Below, piece by piece: positions 14,987-23,007 of a DNA stretch of 33,164 nt. The translations under genes were made by a program, and so were the position numbers. Below the pieces are notes generated by a model, which saw only the letters and a program-made list of their open reading frames with translations, did not search any database and was not told the origin of the DNA. The first letter of the stretch is position 1; every line of letters begins with the position of its first letter. Origin of the DNA: an uncultured Mycoplasmatota bacterium (GTDB lineage Bacteria > Bacillota_I > Bacilli_A > RF39 > UBA660); the NCBI GenBank assembly GCA_947365915.1, contig CANAXT010000001.1, positions 71,347 to 104,510 of the forward strand, read 5' to 3'.

Positions 14987-16494
14987 ATCCTAACTGTCAT
15001 AATTTTTCTAACACAAATGATATATACAACATAGAAAATGACGATCACAAATGATAATAGTATTCCTAGTGGTGTTGTAAAGAATGGTAAGAAGTATTCT
15101 TTGTTTACTAGGCTTACGAAAATAACAAATAAGATTGGTACACAGAATAATACATACATAATCAGTTTGGAACTGCTAGTAAGTGATTCTAATTCTAACC
15201 ATAGTTTCTTTTTGTTGAAAAGTGATAGTTCAATGGAAGAAAATACTTTGATGATATTCCCTCCTGTTTTGTTTAAAATACTTAATGAGGCGGTTAGATA
15301 GTTTACTTCTTCTAGTTTGATTCGGTCTGCGAATCGTTCGAATACAGTTTCTATGGATAATCCATAAGAAAGTTCTGATCTCATTTTTCTAAATTCTTTG
15401 GCGATTGCTCCATCTAGTTCTGTCATAACGAGTTCAATTGCTTGGGTAATACTTCTTCCTGATTTGAATGCATTATTCATGATGATAATGGCTTGTAATA
15501 GGTCGTTTTCAATGTGTCTTCTATGAAATTTATATTTTGATATGTAAATAATGTCTGGGGCGAAAAAGCCTAGGAAAAATGGAAAGACAATTTCATATGG
15601 ATTCATCAGTTCTAGTTGAATGGTTGAAGAAATCACTGCGATCATTACAAAGATGAAAGCGATTAGAAATTTGGCTGATACAAAGTCAATTCCTGTCCTT
15701 GTTTTTGCTCCCATGATTCCTACATATTTATCATATCGATTGGCGTATTTTTTTAAGAATACTGATTTTGATAGTGATTTACTGATTTTTGATAAGAGGT
15801 TACAGTATTGGTTATAATATTTATCAAATAGTGATAGTGAGTTATCGTTGATGGGTTCAATACTGTATTTTCGAATTCTTTTTTCTAGTTTTACGCTTCT
15901 TCGGTAAGATAGTATGGCTAGAATGATGGTTGTTAGGGCAATAATCATTCCAAGTTGAATTAAAATGACACCAAATGTATCATTTTTGACGACGTTAATG
16001 GTCATACTTTTGGTGGTGGTATTGCCTGCTTGGTCCGTTACGGTATATTCTAGTTTTTTGATTCCTAGTTCTTCAAAGTTTAATTCATCAATGTTTGTTG
16101 TGACTTGATTTAGTAAGTCTCCATCTTGATTGTCATAGGCTTTTACATCTGCCATTGGATATAAGGGGGTTCCTATTTTCATTTTCATTGATTCGTTTTC
16201 TAGTTTGATGATTGGTGGATCTTTGTCGATTTTATAGATTCCACTTTCTATGATGGTTTTGTAGTTATAGTAATCAAATGTTTGAACTTTGATTTGATAA
16301 GTTCCTGTTTCTTCTAATACAATATTCACTGGTTTTACTTGGTCTATGCTTTCTGATTTGATGGGAACTCCATCTTTTGAAACGGTATATTCATATCTCC
16401 TTACTAATGCGTTTGGAGTAAATACAATGTTTAGGTTTTGATTGGTTGGTTCTGTATGGGAACCTAGGCTAAAGTTGGAGTTGATTCCATCCAT
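14983..16494 (-). CDS. tadB: TadB-like platform protein with Ig-like N-terminal region
   Basis: Residues 1-170 look like two Ig-type domains; the second resembles DUF5011 (DPPIIKLENESMKMKIG, KAYDNQDGDLLNQVTT, KLEYTVTDQAGNTTTKSMTINV). A membrane helix follows at about 177-197, then a basic segment, then the GspF/TadB core (LLQAIIIMNNAFKSGRSITQ, ELSYGLSIETVFERFADR). The Ig-like part should be outside the cell, yet no signal peptide precedes it, so the protein would have to insert N-out through its first helix. A GTG at 16503 follows the TadA stop directly in the same frame; the ATG at 16494 with AGGTGA before it is the better start (503 residues). An ordinary TadB is about 300 residues. Confidence 0.8.
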   Translation of the reverse strand: MDGINSNFSLGSHTEPTNQNLNIVFTPNALVRRYEYTVSKDGVPIKSESIDQVKPVNIVLEETGTYQIKVQTFDYYNYKTIIESGIYKIDKDPPIIKLENESMKMKIGTPLYPMADVKAYDNQDGDLLNQVTTNIDELNFEELGIKKLEYTVTDQAGNTTTKSMTINVVKNDTFGVILIQLGMIIALTTIILAILSYRRSVKLEKRIRKYSIEPINDNSLSLFDKYYNQYCNLLSKISKSLSKSVFLKKYANRYDKYVGIMGAKTRTGIDFVSAKFLIAFIFVMIAVISSTIQLELMNPYEIVFPFFLGFFAPDIIYISKYKFHRRHIENDLLQAIIIMNNAFKSGRSITQAIELVMTELDGAIAKEFRKMRSELSYGLSIETVFERFADRIKLEEVNYLTASLSILNKTGGNIIKVFSSIELSLFNKKKLWLELESLTSSSKLIMYVLFCVPILFVIFVSLVNKEYFLPFFTTPLGILLSFVIVIFYVVYIICVRKIMTVRM

Positions 16495-16503
16495 GTTACT
16501 CAC

Positions 16504-17844
16504 CTACGCTTTCTTTTTTTGAACAAATATGTCGTCTAGGGTATCGTTTCCTCTTGATTTGATTGTTTGATATACGTTTGGAATTCGTTTGTGTAATATA
16601 AATTCTCCTAATACTTCTCCGTTTTCTTTGACTCCGTCTTGTTTGAATTCAAATATTTCTTCTAGTTGAATGGTGTTATCTACAATTCCTGTTATTTCAC
16701 TGATACTGGTTACTTTTCTTCTTCCGTCGGTTAGTCTTGAAATTTGTACGACTATGTTAATGGCTCCTTCGATATATTCTCGAATGGCTCTGATTGGTAT
16801 TTCCATTCCTGCCATTAAAACCATTGTTTCTAAACGGTTTAAGGCGTCTAATGGACCGTTGGCATGCATAGTCGTTAATGATCCATTATGTCCTGTGTTC
16901 ATGGCTTGAAGCATATCAAATGCTTCTTTTCCTCTGACTTCTCCGACGATGATTCGGTCTGGTCTCATACGCAATGAGTTGATGACTAGGTCTCTGATGG
17001 TGATGGCGCCTTCTCCTTCATAGTTGGTTAGTCTTGTTTCTAGTGAGATAACGTGTTCTTGTTCTAGTCTTAGTTCTGCTGCGTCTTCGATGGTAATGAT
17101 TCTTTCTTCTTTTCCGATAAAGGAAGATAATACGTTTAATAGTGTTGTTTTCCCGCTTCCTGTTCCTCCGCATATGATGATATTGAGTTTGGCTTTTACG
17201 CAAGCTTCTAGAAATCTTGCCATATATGGGGTAAGTGATCCTGTTCTTAGGTAGTCTTCGATGTTGGCAAGTTCTTCTTTGAATTTTCGAATGGTTAGGA
17301 TTGGTCCGTTTAAGGATAATGGTGGGATTACAGCATTTAATCTCGATCCATCTGCGAGTCTGGCGTCAACCATTGGGTTGGCTGTATCAATGGTTCTTCC
17401 GAGTGGTTGAATCATTCTTTGAATGGTTCTTAGGATATGGTCTTCGTTGATGAATGAGATACTATTATCTCTAACGACTCTTCCTTCTAGTTCGATATAA
17501 ATCTCGTTTTTTCCGTTTACCATGATTTCGGTAATGTCTTTGTCTTCTAATAGTTCAGTCAGTGGTCCACTTCCTGTAATTTCGTTGTCGATTAGGTTAT
17601 ATAGATAGTTTCTTTCGACGTTAGATAGGTCATATCCGTCAATGGTTTTGTCTATTTGGGTTCGGACAAAGTCGGTCATGTCTCTTGCTTTTGTGATATT
17701 ATTGTCGATTAGGTTTTGTATGATTTTAGTTCTAAGTTCGTCTAAAAGAATTTTGTTTGGAAATGCTTCATAGTCTGAGATATAGGAAACTTGTGGGGTT
17801 TCTATTTCTACTTCGAATTCTTCTACAAATTTTTTCTTTGCCAT
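16504..17844 (-). CDS. tadA: TadA/CpaF secretion ATPase
   Basis: This hexameric ATPase of the type II/IV secretion superfamily powers assembly of Tad pili or related fibres. Over its 446 residues it has Walker A GGTGSGKTT (226-234), an Asp box TIEDAAEL (251-258), Walker B RIIVGEV (298-303) and a His box TTMHANG (324-330). The N-terminal domain has GSGPLTELLEDKDITEIMVNG, typical of CpaF. It starts at an ATG with AGAGG at 7 bases, 2 bases after the tadZ stop. Confidence 0.93.
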   Translation of the reverse strand: MAKKKFVEEFEVEIETPQVSYISDYEAFPNKILLDELRTKIIQNLIDNNITKARDMTDFVRTQIDKTIDGYDLSNVERNYLYNLIDNEITGSGPLTELLEDKDITEIMVNGKNEIYIELEGRVVRDNSISFINEDHILRTIQRMIQPLGRTIDTANPMVDARLADGSRLNAVIPPLSLNGPILTIRKFKEELANIEDYLRTGSLTPYMARFLEACVKAKLNIIICGGTGSGKTTLLNVLSSFIGKEERIITIEDAAELRLEQEHVISLETRLTNYEGEGAITIRDLVINSLRMRPDRIIVGEVRGKEAFDMLQAMNTGHNGSLTTMHANGPLDALNRLETMVLMAGMEIPIRAIREYIEGAINIVVQISRLTDGRRKVTSISEITGIVDNTIQLEEIFEFKQDGVKENGEVLGEFILHKRIPNVYQTIKSRGNDTLDDIFVQKKKA

Positions 17845-17846
17845 GG

Positions 17847-18587
17847 TTACCTCTTTTCTAGTAATGCTATCATGTTTTTAAATGTGCTGATGGTTTTTTT
17901 GTGTTTGTTATTTAAAATTGGGATTTTCCCATCTAATATGTATTTGTCGATGTTTTTTGTGTGAAAGCTTTTTGGTATGATGAAGTCAATGTTGTTTTTT
18001 ATGATGTTTTTGATGTCTACTTTTGAGAAATAGTCTCTACCTGTTATGGATTCATTTAATATAATTTGGTAGTTTTCTTGTTCCATGTCTTTATGAATGG
18101 ATACTCTTGTTGCCATATTTTTTAAGTCTAGTGGATCATTGTTGATAATATATAGGATTTGGTCACTGGCGTCTAGGGCGACTAGTGTAATTGGGTTTAG
18201 GAAGTGGTTGGTATCGATTAAGATGAAGTCATATCGGTAAATGATTTTTGATAGGACAACAGAGATATATTTACTGTTGATTTTGCTTGCGTTTCTTGGG
18301 TCTTTTGGGGCTGGTATGACATCGATATAGTCGTTATATTTTACTAGGTAAGAATCAATTTTTTCAAAGCGATTGCTTCCAATATCATCTACTAGGCTAT
18401 AGATATCTGGGTCGTTTGCGATGTTTAAAAATGGTGCGATTGCTCCTGCGTAAAGGTCTAAGTCTAGTATAAGTACTTTCTTTTTTTGGGTGCTTAAGAT
18501 ACCTGCTAAATTTAGTAGTGTGGTGGTTTTTCCGGTTCCGCCTTTTACTGATGTAATGGTTACAATTTTTGCTTTTTCTAATGCCAT
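17847..18587 (-). CDS. tadZ: TadZ/CpaE-like ParA-family ATPase
   Basis: This 246-residue MinD/ParA-type protein has a deviant Walker A KGGTGKTT (15-22), Walker A' DLDLYAGAIAPF (about 42-53) and the switch DFILIDTNHFLN. In Tad systems TadZ marks the site of assembly at the membrane. No receiver domain is present, unlike many CpaE proteins. The start ATG has AGAGGG at 6 bases. It is read after the TadG-like gene and before TadA. Confidence 0.82.
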   Translation of the reverse strand: MALEKAKIVTITSVKGGTGKTTTLLNLAGILSTQKKKVLILDLDLYAGAIAPFLNIANDPDIYSLVDDIGSNRFEKIDSYLVKYNDYIDVIPAPKDPRNASKINSKYISVVLSKIIYRYDFILIDTNHFLNPITLVALDASDQILYIINNDPLDLKNMATRVSIHKDMEQENYQIILNESITGRDYFSKVDIKNIIKNNIDFIIPKSFHTKNIDKYILDGKIPILNNKHKKTISTFKNMIALLEKR

Positions 18588-18596
18588 GTTATCCCT

Positions 18597-18971
18597 CTAT
18601 TCTTTGGTTATTATTTTTTTTCCATCTATGATTTTTCCTTGGTATTGTAGTTTAATTATTCCTTTGTTTTTGGTAAAAATATAGTTTGTTCTTTTTTCTA
18701 TGTTGATGGTTATAATTTCGTTTTCTATGGTTAGTCTTAGGTCATAGATATTTTTTATGTTTTCGTTTAATAGGTATGTCATGTTGGTTTTGAGTGCAGT
18801 TTCGTCTTGGTCTAAGTGATCTAGTGCGTAGTAAATCGTTTCTTCGGTTGCTCGTTCGATGTTTCTTTTTTCTATGTAAGAAAGTCCTACATCAATAATT
18901 AGGCTTGCACTAATGAGTAAAATTGGTAGTAGTAAAACAAATATGGCCAGTACTTGTCCTTTATGGTTCAT
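18597..18971 (-). CDS. TadG/TadE-like pseudopilin
   Basis: This 124-residue protein has the short basic start and hydrophobic helix of TadE/TadG-like pilins (MNHKGQVLAIFVLLLPILLISASLIIDVG), then a small extracytoplasmic domain. Unlike its neighbour, it lacks the glutamate five residues after the conserved glycine (GQVLAIF, isoleucine there), so processing by a prepilin peptidase is doubtful. It overlaps the tadE stop by 11 bases and has GGGTGA before its ATG. Confidence 0.75.
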   Translation of the reverse strand: MNHKGQVLAIFVLLLPILLISASLIIDVGLSYIEKRNIERATEETIYYALDHLDQDETALKTNMTYLLNENIKNIYDLRLTIENEIITINIEKRTNYIFTKNKGIIKLQYQGKIIDGKKIITKE

Positions 18972-19299
18972 TTAGGATCACCCTTTTGGCTTCTATTTGG
19001 TAGTTTTTCCCTAGTATTTTGTTTAGTCCTGGTGTGTTAATGGTTATTTTTTTGGTTAGTGTGATCGATGTTGTGTCTGAATTGGCTTCGATATTAGAAG
19101 TTAAGTTGTTTTGTTTGATGTAGGTATTGATTCCTGCTTCGTTTTTTTGTTTAACTAGGTTTACTATTTGGTCTAGGTCATTTTCTAAGGTGTATTTTTT
19201 ATAGATAATATTTCCAAAGTCTATGATTCCTAACAGAAGTAGTAATAGTATTGGTAATATTATAATAAATTCTACTAGGGCTTGTCCTTTGTTTTTCAT
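18961..19299 (-). CDS. tadE: TadE-like pseudopilin
   Basis: This 112-residue protein begins MKNKG/QALVEFIIILPILLLLLLGIIDFG, a textbook TadE leader with glycine at -1 and glutamate at +5, the pattern cut by Tad prepilin peptidases. A small domain follows that would face outside. It is first in the Tad operon, behind an extended -10 promoter at 19328-19356; its ribosome binding site is weak (GGTAAG). No Flp major pilin or prepilin peptidase is in this window, so those would have to be elsewhere. Confidence 0.82.
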   Translation of the reverse strand: MKNKGQALVEFIIILPILLLLLLGIIDFGNIIYKKYTLENDLDQIVNLVKQKNEAGINTYIKQNNLTSNIEANSDTTSITLTKKITINTPGLNKILGKNYQIEAKRVILNEP

Positions 19300-19327
19300 C
19301 TTACCACACTCGCATATTCTATATAAA

Positions 19328-19356
19328 ATTATATCAAATAATTGTGTTGTTCACAA
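19328..19356 (-). promoter_or_regulatory. Promoter of the Tad operon
   Basis: On the minus strand: TTGTGA (19356-19351), a 17-base spacer and TATAAT (19333-19328) preceded by TGA, an extended -10. The leader is about 23 bases. It can drive tadE to tadC, and perhaps murC. Confidence 0.75.
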
Positions 19357-19715
19357 GATAAAGTGTGTTTTTTTTGTTGTGTTTGTGTATAGGTCAAAAA
19401 TTGCTTTTATTTTCATTTGTAAATCCATATTTGAAATGTTGAATGTCCTTTAATTTATATTTATTTTGTTTGGGTTTGACTTTTTGTGTAGATAATTTTT
19501 TATTTTAAATAAATTACATGGTCGAAAAATGATCAAATAATTCAGTAATTAATTTAAGGCTAGTCTTTTTTTTATTTACATTTTAGAAAATTTTCAGACT
19601 GTAAAGTATAAGGTGGCTTCCAATATTTCCAATATTTTTATTTAAATTAGAATACTTATTTATAAAGTAAATTACCACAATTGATTGTGATAATTTACTT
19701 TAATTTTTGACGAAT
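19357..19715. other. AT-rich intergenic stretch with a long hairpin
   Basis: No gene is visible here. The main feature is an inverted repeat at 19664-19701: AAAGTAAATTA and TAATTTACTTT plus CACAA and TTGTG around a TTGA loop, 16 bp with one mismatch. On the plus strand AATTTTT follows it, so it could be a terminator or an operator. A T8 tract lies at about 19567-19574. Confidence 0.5.
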
Positions 19716-19742
19716 AAAAAAAGAATCTTTCGATTCTTTTTT
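19716..19742 (-). terminator. Terminator of the surface-protein gene
   Basis: AAAAAAGAATC and GATTCTTTTTT form a perfect 11-bp stem around a GAAA loop on the minus strand, 3 bases after the stop at 19746. Confidence 0.85.
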
Positions 19743-19745
19743 AGA

Positions 19746-20258
19746 TTACGCTTTTAAACTACGTCTTTTACGAACAATCACAATGATTAATGCTAATGAA
19801 ATAAGTGCAGTTGCTGCTAATGGAAGTATATATGTTACCTCTCCTGTTGCTGGACTGGTTGCTTCCCCTACTTTTTTATATTTTACACAAATTGAATGAT
19901 CTCCAGTCATGTTGTCAAATGTGTAAGTTCCATCTGCACTGATCTCTACATATCTACGGTCCATTAATACACTTTCAATTTCGTATCCTTGTGCTACTTC
20001 AACTTTGAAAGTTTGTGTACAACCTTCTGCTACTTCTACAAATACTTCTTTTCCTGAAGCAATTGTAATAAGTCCTGTTGCATCTGCTTCTGTAATTGTA
20101 CAACTATTTTTTGTTGTTGTAATTGTACCATAGTTAATTCCACTTGCATCTTGTCCATTAATGACATCAATTTTACCTGCTTTTGCTACTCCTGAACCAA
20201 TTCCTAAGGCACAAAAAGCAATTGCGAAAAAGCTCATCATTTTTAAAGTTCTTTTCAT
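19746..20258 (-). CDS. Sortase-anchored surface protein, SPATG signal
   Basis: This 170-residue protein has a signal peptide (basic start, hydrophobic core, likely cut after AKA at 26) and an external domain of about 105 residues. It ends in a cell-wall sorting signal: SPATG at 135-139, a hydrophobic stretch and RKRRSLKA. SPATG departs from LPXTG and fits a dedicated sortase. The external part has two cysteine pairs at most and beta-rich repeats (FKVEVAQGYEIESVLM, DGTYTFDNM), like a small adhesive or structural domain. It has a near-perfect promoter and a strong terminator, so it is likely made in quantity. The class B sortase gene is 65 bases upstream and is the obvious partner. Confidence 0.82.
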   Translation of the reverse strand: MKRTLKMMSFFAIAFCALGIGSGVAKAGKIDVINGQDASGINYGTITTTKNSCTITEADATGLITIASGKEVFVEVAEGCTQTFKVEVAQGYEIESVLMDRRYVEISADGTYTFDNMTGDHSICVKYKKVGEATSPATGEVTYILPLAATALISLALIIVIVRKRRSLKA

Positions 20259-20287
20259 AAAACACTCTCCCTTATTCTTATGTTATT

Positions 20288-20316
20288 ATTATCCTACAAA
20301 ATAGAAATAATGTCAA
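20288..20316 (-). promoter_or_regulatory. Strong promoter of the surface-protein gene
   Basis: On the minus strand: TTGACA (20316-20311), a 17-base spacer and GATAAT (20293-20288), followed by AAGGGAG before the ATG. It lies directly after the sortase stop, so substrate and enzyme are controlled separately. Confidence 0.8.
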
Positions 20317-20323
20317 TCCTATT

Positions 20324-22705
20324 TTACTCACTTGACACATTTTCTGGTTGTAAATAGGAATATAATCTTTTTGCTATTAAAACAAGACGTTTGTTTTTTT
20401 CGTTTTCATCACATGTTGACAGTGTTAAAATATGATCCTCTAAATTTACTTCTAAGTTGTTGGATACAATCGGTTCTATGTTTTCCAAATAAGATTGGAA
20501 AGAGGTCTCACTATTAAAATTAAATACATAATGGTCCTTAGAAGCATCAAATTCATATACCATGTATATCTCATATTGGTAAGTTGCTTTTGGTGTCATA
20601 ATCCATACATATTTATGATTATTTAAAAATTCTAAGTCTTTGTATTTCTTTAATGATCCAAACATGGTTCCATTTTTTAAATTGTGTCCATATAATACGG
20701 TATTGGTAGAAGTAAAGTCAGATCCATTTCTGTAATCTCCAAATATAGAACCACTGATGTTGTATTTTTTATTGTAAAGATGGGTTAAATAGTATTCATT
20801 GTCAGATCCTTGTACTACTGGATAGTTGATTGGTGTGTCATCAATCCATATCCAAGCGATTGTTTCCTCATTTTCTTTTTTTACTTCTGTAAAATCCATT
20901 TGAGGAATGCTATCGTTGATCGGGAATTCTTTTTGGTTTGGATCTGGATCTAAAATTGGTAGTTTCCATTTTCCTTCTATTTTTCCATAACTATTTGAAG
21001 CACTCCAATATTGGTATACTGTTTTTGCTAGTAAGAATAGTGAGACTGAAAAAATTAAAATTAAAATAATCAATACTACCATAGATACTTTTTGACTGAT
21101 AATCTTTTTCTTTAATACATTTCTTCTAATGTCTCTTGCTTCATTTAAGTCTAATACTTGTGTTAAAGAAAGATCGGATCCTTCATATAATTTTGGATTG
21201 GTCATATATTGAACATTTCCATATAGTCGATTTAAGTGTGTGTTACAAGCAAGCCATTTTTTTTGATCTTTTACAATATACTTACTAATTTCTTTTTGTT
21301 TGATCTCATAAAATTTCAGCATATATTGATTTAATTTGGAAAGAAGTACTTCTAATTCTTTGGGTGCTAAACGTTTGGTTTGGATATTTAAATTAATTTC
21401 TCTTACAAAATATTCTCTAAAAATTTTGTCTAATAGGTTTTCTGTTTTATTGTCTTTTATTTCATAGTGTAGTAATGAAACAAATTCCTCTATAAGTCGT
21501 TCTATCGTTAAATGAGATTCCAATATGGTTCTTTCACAGTAAAAAGCTTCTTGTTCATATAAATCTAATAATTCTGCTATTTTTTTTCGGCTTCCTTTTG
21601 AATCATATTCGTCTTTTAAATATGGTTCGTTCTCAATGACTTCATTTGCTGTTTTTACCGTTTGATCTAATAAGTCATTCTGTGTAATGATTAGGGTATC
21701 TGGTTGTTCTGAAGTGTCTCCCCCACTTTTCATTTGTAATTCATAGTCAGCCATTTTTTGCTCATAAATTTGGGGTGCTACTTCTTTTAAAAAGCGGAAA
21801 TAATAAATAAGACTCCAATATTTCATTTCACTTTCTATGCTTAAGTAAGAATATTCTTCGTAAAAGAAGGTAGATCCAATTATTTTTTTTATGGTATCTT
21901 GCTTTTTACTTTTAATTTCTTCATATTTATTATGTCCCAAAGACTTCATTTTATATCTTTTTTCGACAAGTTCAAATAAGTGTGGTAAATAATTTGTATT
22001 TTCTTCTAGTGTTTCTTTGATGACATTCAAATTGATATACCATTGTTCTTCTTTGTAAAGAAATGGTTTGTTATCATCAATGGAATCTATTTTTACAGTT
22101 TCTTCTATTTTTAATTGATGAAATAAGTCTAGTATTAAAAATCTTAAAATTTCTGCATAAATGATTGGCTTTAATTTTTGATCTTTTTGAAATAAGTTCC
22201 AAAATATGTAACAGACGTATTCATGTGGAATATGGTGATTTTTGTAAATCATAAAATAAGTTAAAAAGTCTCTTAATTCATAGTCATTTAATGGTTTTCT
22301 TTTTTTTACTTGTTTTTGGTAAAATAAGCCAATTTCGTTTCTTGATTTTTCAAAGTTTATGTTTTCTAAAAAGGTTTTAAATTCTTTGCATTCTTTTGGA
22401 TATTGTTCTAATAGTTCTAGTAATTCAACACAAGCTTCTGTTTCATAAAATAAGAAAGGGTTTTGTTTTAGTTTTTGTAAGTATAATTGATTTAATATTT
22501 TTAGTGCGATTCCTAGGTATTTAAAGTTCATTGTCTTTTCTAGTTTCAATACTGAGGCATCCAATAATTGTTGAAAGTTTTTTAAGTAGTATGATTTTGT
22601 TCCATTTAAAAAAGGGCAATCATTTGGATCTAACAATTGCTTACATAAGTCATCATTTTCTAATATTTGTAATAACTCATTAATTGTAATATTCCCTTTT
22701 TTCAT
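20324..22705 (-). CDS. Class B sortase with large cytoplasmic domain
   Basis: The last 230 residues form a class B sortase: a single membrane helix at about 540-562, a WIWIDDTPINYPVVQGSDNEYYL segment, catalytic H674 in YGHNL, C765 in TLSTC and R773 in KRLVLIAKR. It cleaves a sorting signal outside the membrane and transfers the protein to the wall or another subunit. The first 535 residues are an unrecognised, very helical, charged region with no signal peptide, which must lie in the cytoplasm; known sortases are 200-300 residues with a tail of a few residues there. The start ATG has GGAG 7 bases upstream, inside the end of the 58-residue gene, so the two are coupled. Its likely substrate is the SPATG protein next door. 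Confidence 0.85.
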   Translation of the reverse strand: MKKGNITINELLQILENDDLCKQLLDPNDCPFLNGTKSYYLKNFQQLLDASVLKLEKTMNFKYLGIALKILNQLYLQKLKQNPFLFYETEACVELLELLEQYPKECKEFKTFLENINFEKSRNEIGLFYQKQVKKRKPLNDYELRDFLTYFMIYKNHHIPHEYVCYIFWNLFQKDQKLKPIIYAEILRFLILDLFHQLKIEETVKIDSIDDNKPFLYKEEQWYINLNVIKETLEENTNYLPHLFELVEKRYKMKSLGHNKYEEIKSKKQDTIKKIIGSTFFYEEYSYLSIESEMKYWSLIYYFRFLKEVAPQIYEQKMADYELQMKSGGDTSEQPDTLIITQNDLLDQTVKTANEVIENEPYLKDEYDSKGSRKKIAELLDLYEQEAFYCERTILESHLTIERLIEEFVSLLHYEIKDNKTENLLDKIFREYFVREINLNIQTKRLAPKELEVLLSKLNQYMLKFYEIKQKEISKYIVKDQKKWLACNTHLNRLYGNVQYMTNPKLYEGSDLSLTQVLDLNEARDIRRNVLKKKIISQKVSMVVLIILILIFSVSLFLLAKTVYQYWSASNSYGKIEGKWKLPILDPDPNQKEFPINDSIPQMDFTEVKKENEETIAWIWIDDTPINYPVVQGSDNEYYLTHLYNKKYNISGSIFGDYRNGSDFTSTNTVLYGHNLKNGTMFGSLKKYKDLEFLNNHKYVWIMTPKATYQYEIYMVYEFDASKDHYVFNFNSETSFQSYLENIEPIVSNNLEVNLEDHILTLSTCDENEKNKRLVLIAKRLYSYLQPENVSSE

Positions 22706-22709
22706 CTTT

Positions 22710-22886
22710 CTACTCCGCTTTTTCTTCTTTTATTGTTTGACTTAATTTTCGGTAATGATTTGCGTAATGAAGAAAGTAGTTTGCTTCATCGTTTTTTTTA
22801 CATTTTAGTGCTTCTTTATATTTTTCAAAGTAGTAAACCATTTTTTCTAAATCATTTAAGTTTTGTTCAAAATAATTTTTCTCCAT
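22710..22886 (-). CDS. Small helical protein upstream of sortase
   Basis: A 58-residue, highly charged protein (MEKNYFEQNLNDLEKMVYYF opening, EEKAE end) is predicted to be two helices. The ATG at 22886 is preceded by AGGGTGA, and its TAG is 4 bases before the sortase ATG; the sortase ribosome binding site is inside its last codons. It has its own promoter at 22909-22937. Size and position suggest a soluble partner of the sortase's cytoplasmic domain. No family is recognised. Confidence 0.65.
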   Translation of the reverse strand: MEKNYFEQNLNDLEKMVYYFEKYKEALKCKKNDEANYFLHYANHYRKLSQTIKEEKAE

Positions 22887-22908
22887 ATCATCACCCTATG
22901 ATATATTT

Positions 22909-22937
22909 ATTTTAACACACAATGATATACAAATCAA
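22909..22937 (-). promoter_or_regulatory. Promoter of the sortase operon
   Basis: On the minus strand: TTGATT (22937-22932), a 17-base spacer and TAAAAT (22914-22909) preceded by TGT. Confidence 0.65.
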
Positions 22938-22957
22938 TGAAATATTTTGTGTTTTCC

Positions 22958-23007
22958 ATTCCAAAAAAACTCCACAATGGAGTTTTTTTGGAATGATTTT
23001 CTTTTAA
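22958..23007. repeat. Terminator repeat, copy 1
   Basis: A 50-base sequence with a perfect 17-bp stem (ATTCCAAAAAAACTCCA / TGGAGTTTTTTTGGAAT, loop CAA) plus 13 flanking bases that include the TAA stop of the ATPase gene (23004-23006). It is 48/50 identical to 24312-24361. The stem and T7 tracts on both strands make it a bidirectional terminator. Confidence 0.85.

Noticed and set aside
16495-16512. tadA and tadB as one protein by reading through TAG
   Set aside because: The frames do match across the stop, but this happens by chance one time in three, and a good ribosome binding site exists for an ATG at 16494.
19555-19575. AAGGCTAGTC followed by a T tract, similar to the nexus of a Cas9 tracrRNA
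   Set aside because: No CRISPR repeats, no cas genes and no further tracr-like hairpins are near; a short chance match.
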